A stretch of 64,000 bases of DNA from Sphingomonas sp. RIT328 (GTDB lineage: Bacteria > Pseudomonadota > Alphaproteobacteria > Sphingomonadales > Sphingomonadaceae): positions 1-64,000 of the forward strand of contig NZ_JFYV01000005.1 in the NCBI RefSeq assembly GCF_000632225.1, given 5' to 3'. The position numbers and the translations under genes were made by a program. Positions 63,315-64,000 of the stretch are shown piece after piece. Position 1 is the stretch's first letter. Every line of letters begins with the position of its first letter. The notes beneath the pieces were generated by a model. The model did no database searches. It saw nothing but the letters and a program-made list of their open reading frames with translations, and was not told where the DNA came from.

Positions 63315-64000
63315 TCAACGACTGTTGCGGACGGCATATTCATGCCAGAAATCCTTGAAAAGTTCGGTCAAGTAATAATTGCTGCTCGTGACGTGGATGG
63401 GCTGATCAAGCCAGTTTGAAATAGTCGCGCCGACAAATGCGCCGGGACTTACGAGTGATTTTCGCATATCATAATTGACAAAATGCGTGCCGGTGAATTT
63501 TGCACCACGAAAGTCAGTATCGCTGACTACATCTTGGTAACTCTGGCTGCTGCCAGTCAAATATGATGATCCCGCGCTGGAACTGTAGCTCCTAAATTCC
63601 GCGTTCGAAAAATCGCATCCGGAGAAATCCATCCCGGTCATGACACAGTCAATAAACTGCGCACTTCGAAAACTCTTATTTTTAACCTCTAAATTCATAT
63701 TCCTGAGGTCGAGACTGGATAGAATCAATCTCGTACTGCTATCTTTAAAAGATACCCCGTCAACTTTGCTATTTTCGAGTAAAACGTAACCGCCCTCGAT
63801 ATGGCTGAAATCGGCATTCGTCGCGTCGAGGCGGCAAGCGATTATATTTCCTTTGATGTGCTGAAAATTAGCGTTCTCGATTGACCCCGTTATAAACTTC
63901 GAGTTGGTTATCGTTGCACTATCAAAATTTGCGTTTGAGAAATTACAATCACGTGCATATAATTCGTGTTGAAATACGGCGTTCGAAAAATCACATTTTG
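63315..64000 (-). CDS. Pentapeptide-repeat protein (runs off the right edge)
   Basis: About 228 codons are present, the N-terminus lying beyond base 64000. Many tandem A(D/N)LxF-like units occur: CDFSNAVFQHE, CNFSNANFDSA, ANFQHIKGN, ADFSHIEGG, CDFSNAEFRSY, TDFRGAKFTGTHF; they build a right-handed quadrilateral helix, seen in DNA-gyrase mimics and in many adhesin-like or regulatory proteins. The C-terminal 40 residues leave the repeats and end in WHEYAVRNSR. Low GC, in contrast to the rest, suggests acquired DNA. Likely in one transcript with the secreted protein. Confidence 0.82.
   Translation of the reverse strand, partial: KCDFSNAVFQHELYARDCNFSNANFDSATITNSKFITGSIENANFQHIKGNIIACRLDATNADFSHIEGGYVLLENSKVDGVSFKDSSTRLILSSLDLRNMNLEVKNKSFRSAQFIDCVMTGMDFSGCDFSNAEFRSYSSSAGSSYLTGSSQSYQDVVSDTDFRGAKFTGTHFVNYDMRKSLVSPGAFVGATISNWLDQPIHVTSSNYYLTELFKDFWHEYAVRNSR

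Overview
The window is GC-rich, gene-dense chromosomal DNA that reads as a sphingomonad (Alphaproteobacteria, Sphingomonas-like). Supporting signs are the coding style (many GTG/TTG starts, 4-base ATGA/GTGA overlaps), two large TonB-dependent receptors, an Atm1-type exporter, a phytoene-synthase-type gene, the ctaB-ctaG-ctaE oxidase cluster and a proteobacterial tyrosine-degradation operon. This assignment is inference from content; no rRNA or tRNA gene was seen. About 65 genes are supported, with partial genes at both edges (smc on the left, a pentapeptide-repeat protein on the right).

Left part (1-20.6 kb): a minus-strand group DUF721 protein - two DsbA-like thiol oxidoreductases - smc, the last separated by a nested palindromic repeat; then mutY - serine hydrolase - nudC (plus). 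Next is a hexuronate catabolism cluster: uxuB and a GH130 protein on minus, a LacI-type regulator, uxaC and kdgK on plus, with related 14-bp palindromes in front of uxuB and uxaC. RarD, small hypotheticals, a winged-helix regulator, a gamma-carbonic anhydrase and an alpha/beta hydrolase follow. The tyrosine operon hppD-hmgA-maiA-Rieske is divergent from a MarR gene, with two related palindromes between them.

Middle (21-45 kb): a TonB receptor with a Gly-rich barrel insertion; an osmoprotectant-type ABC transporter (ATPase plus fused permease/binding protein) divergent from an SDR; phhB; a zincin-ccmA-ccmB run; thrC with an rRNA-methyltransferase-like gene; a second TonB receptor interrupted by one in-frame TAA and followed by a TonB-C-terminal-like protein and an esterase; glucokinase; an ArsR/SDR divergent pair; a carbohydrate-porin-like protein; a CE2-like SGNH esterase; and an orphan molybdopterin subunit of an aldehyde/xanthine oxidase.

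Right part (45-64 kb): cytochrome oxidase assembly genes (ctaB, a 44-residue protein, ctaG, ctaE, DUF983, SURF1) without ctaC/ctaD; a large inverted repeat; a DUF1800/DUF1501 secreted pair; a DUF442 phosphatase; recQ; an sdpR-sdpI pair with a double palindromic operator; an Atm1-like ABC exporter; a phytoene/squalene synthase that seems to start at CTG; a LOG-family protein; an HxlR regulator; and rel/spoT. The last 1.2 kb is clearly richer in A/T and carries a secreted protein of unknown function and a pentapeptide-repeat protein, likely acquired DNA.
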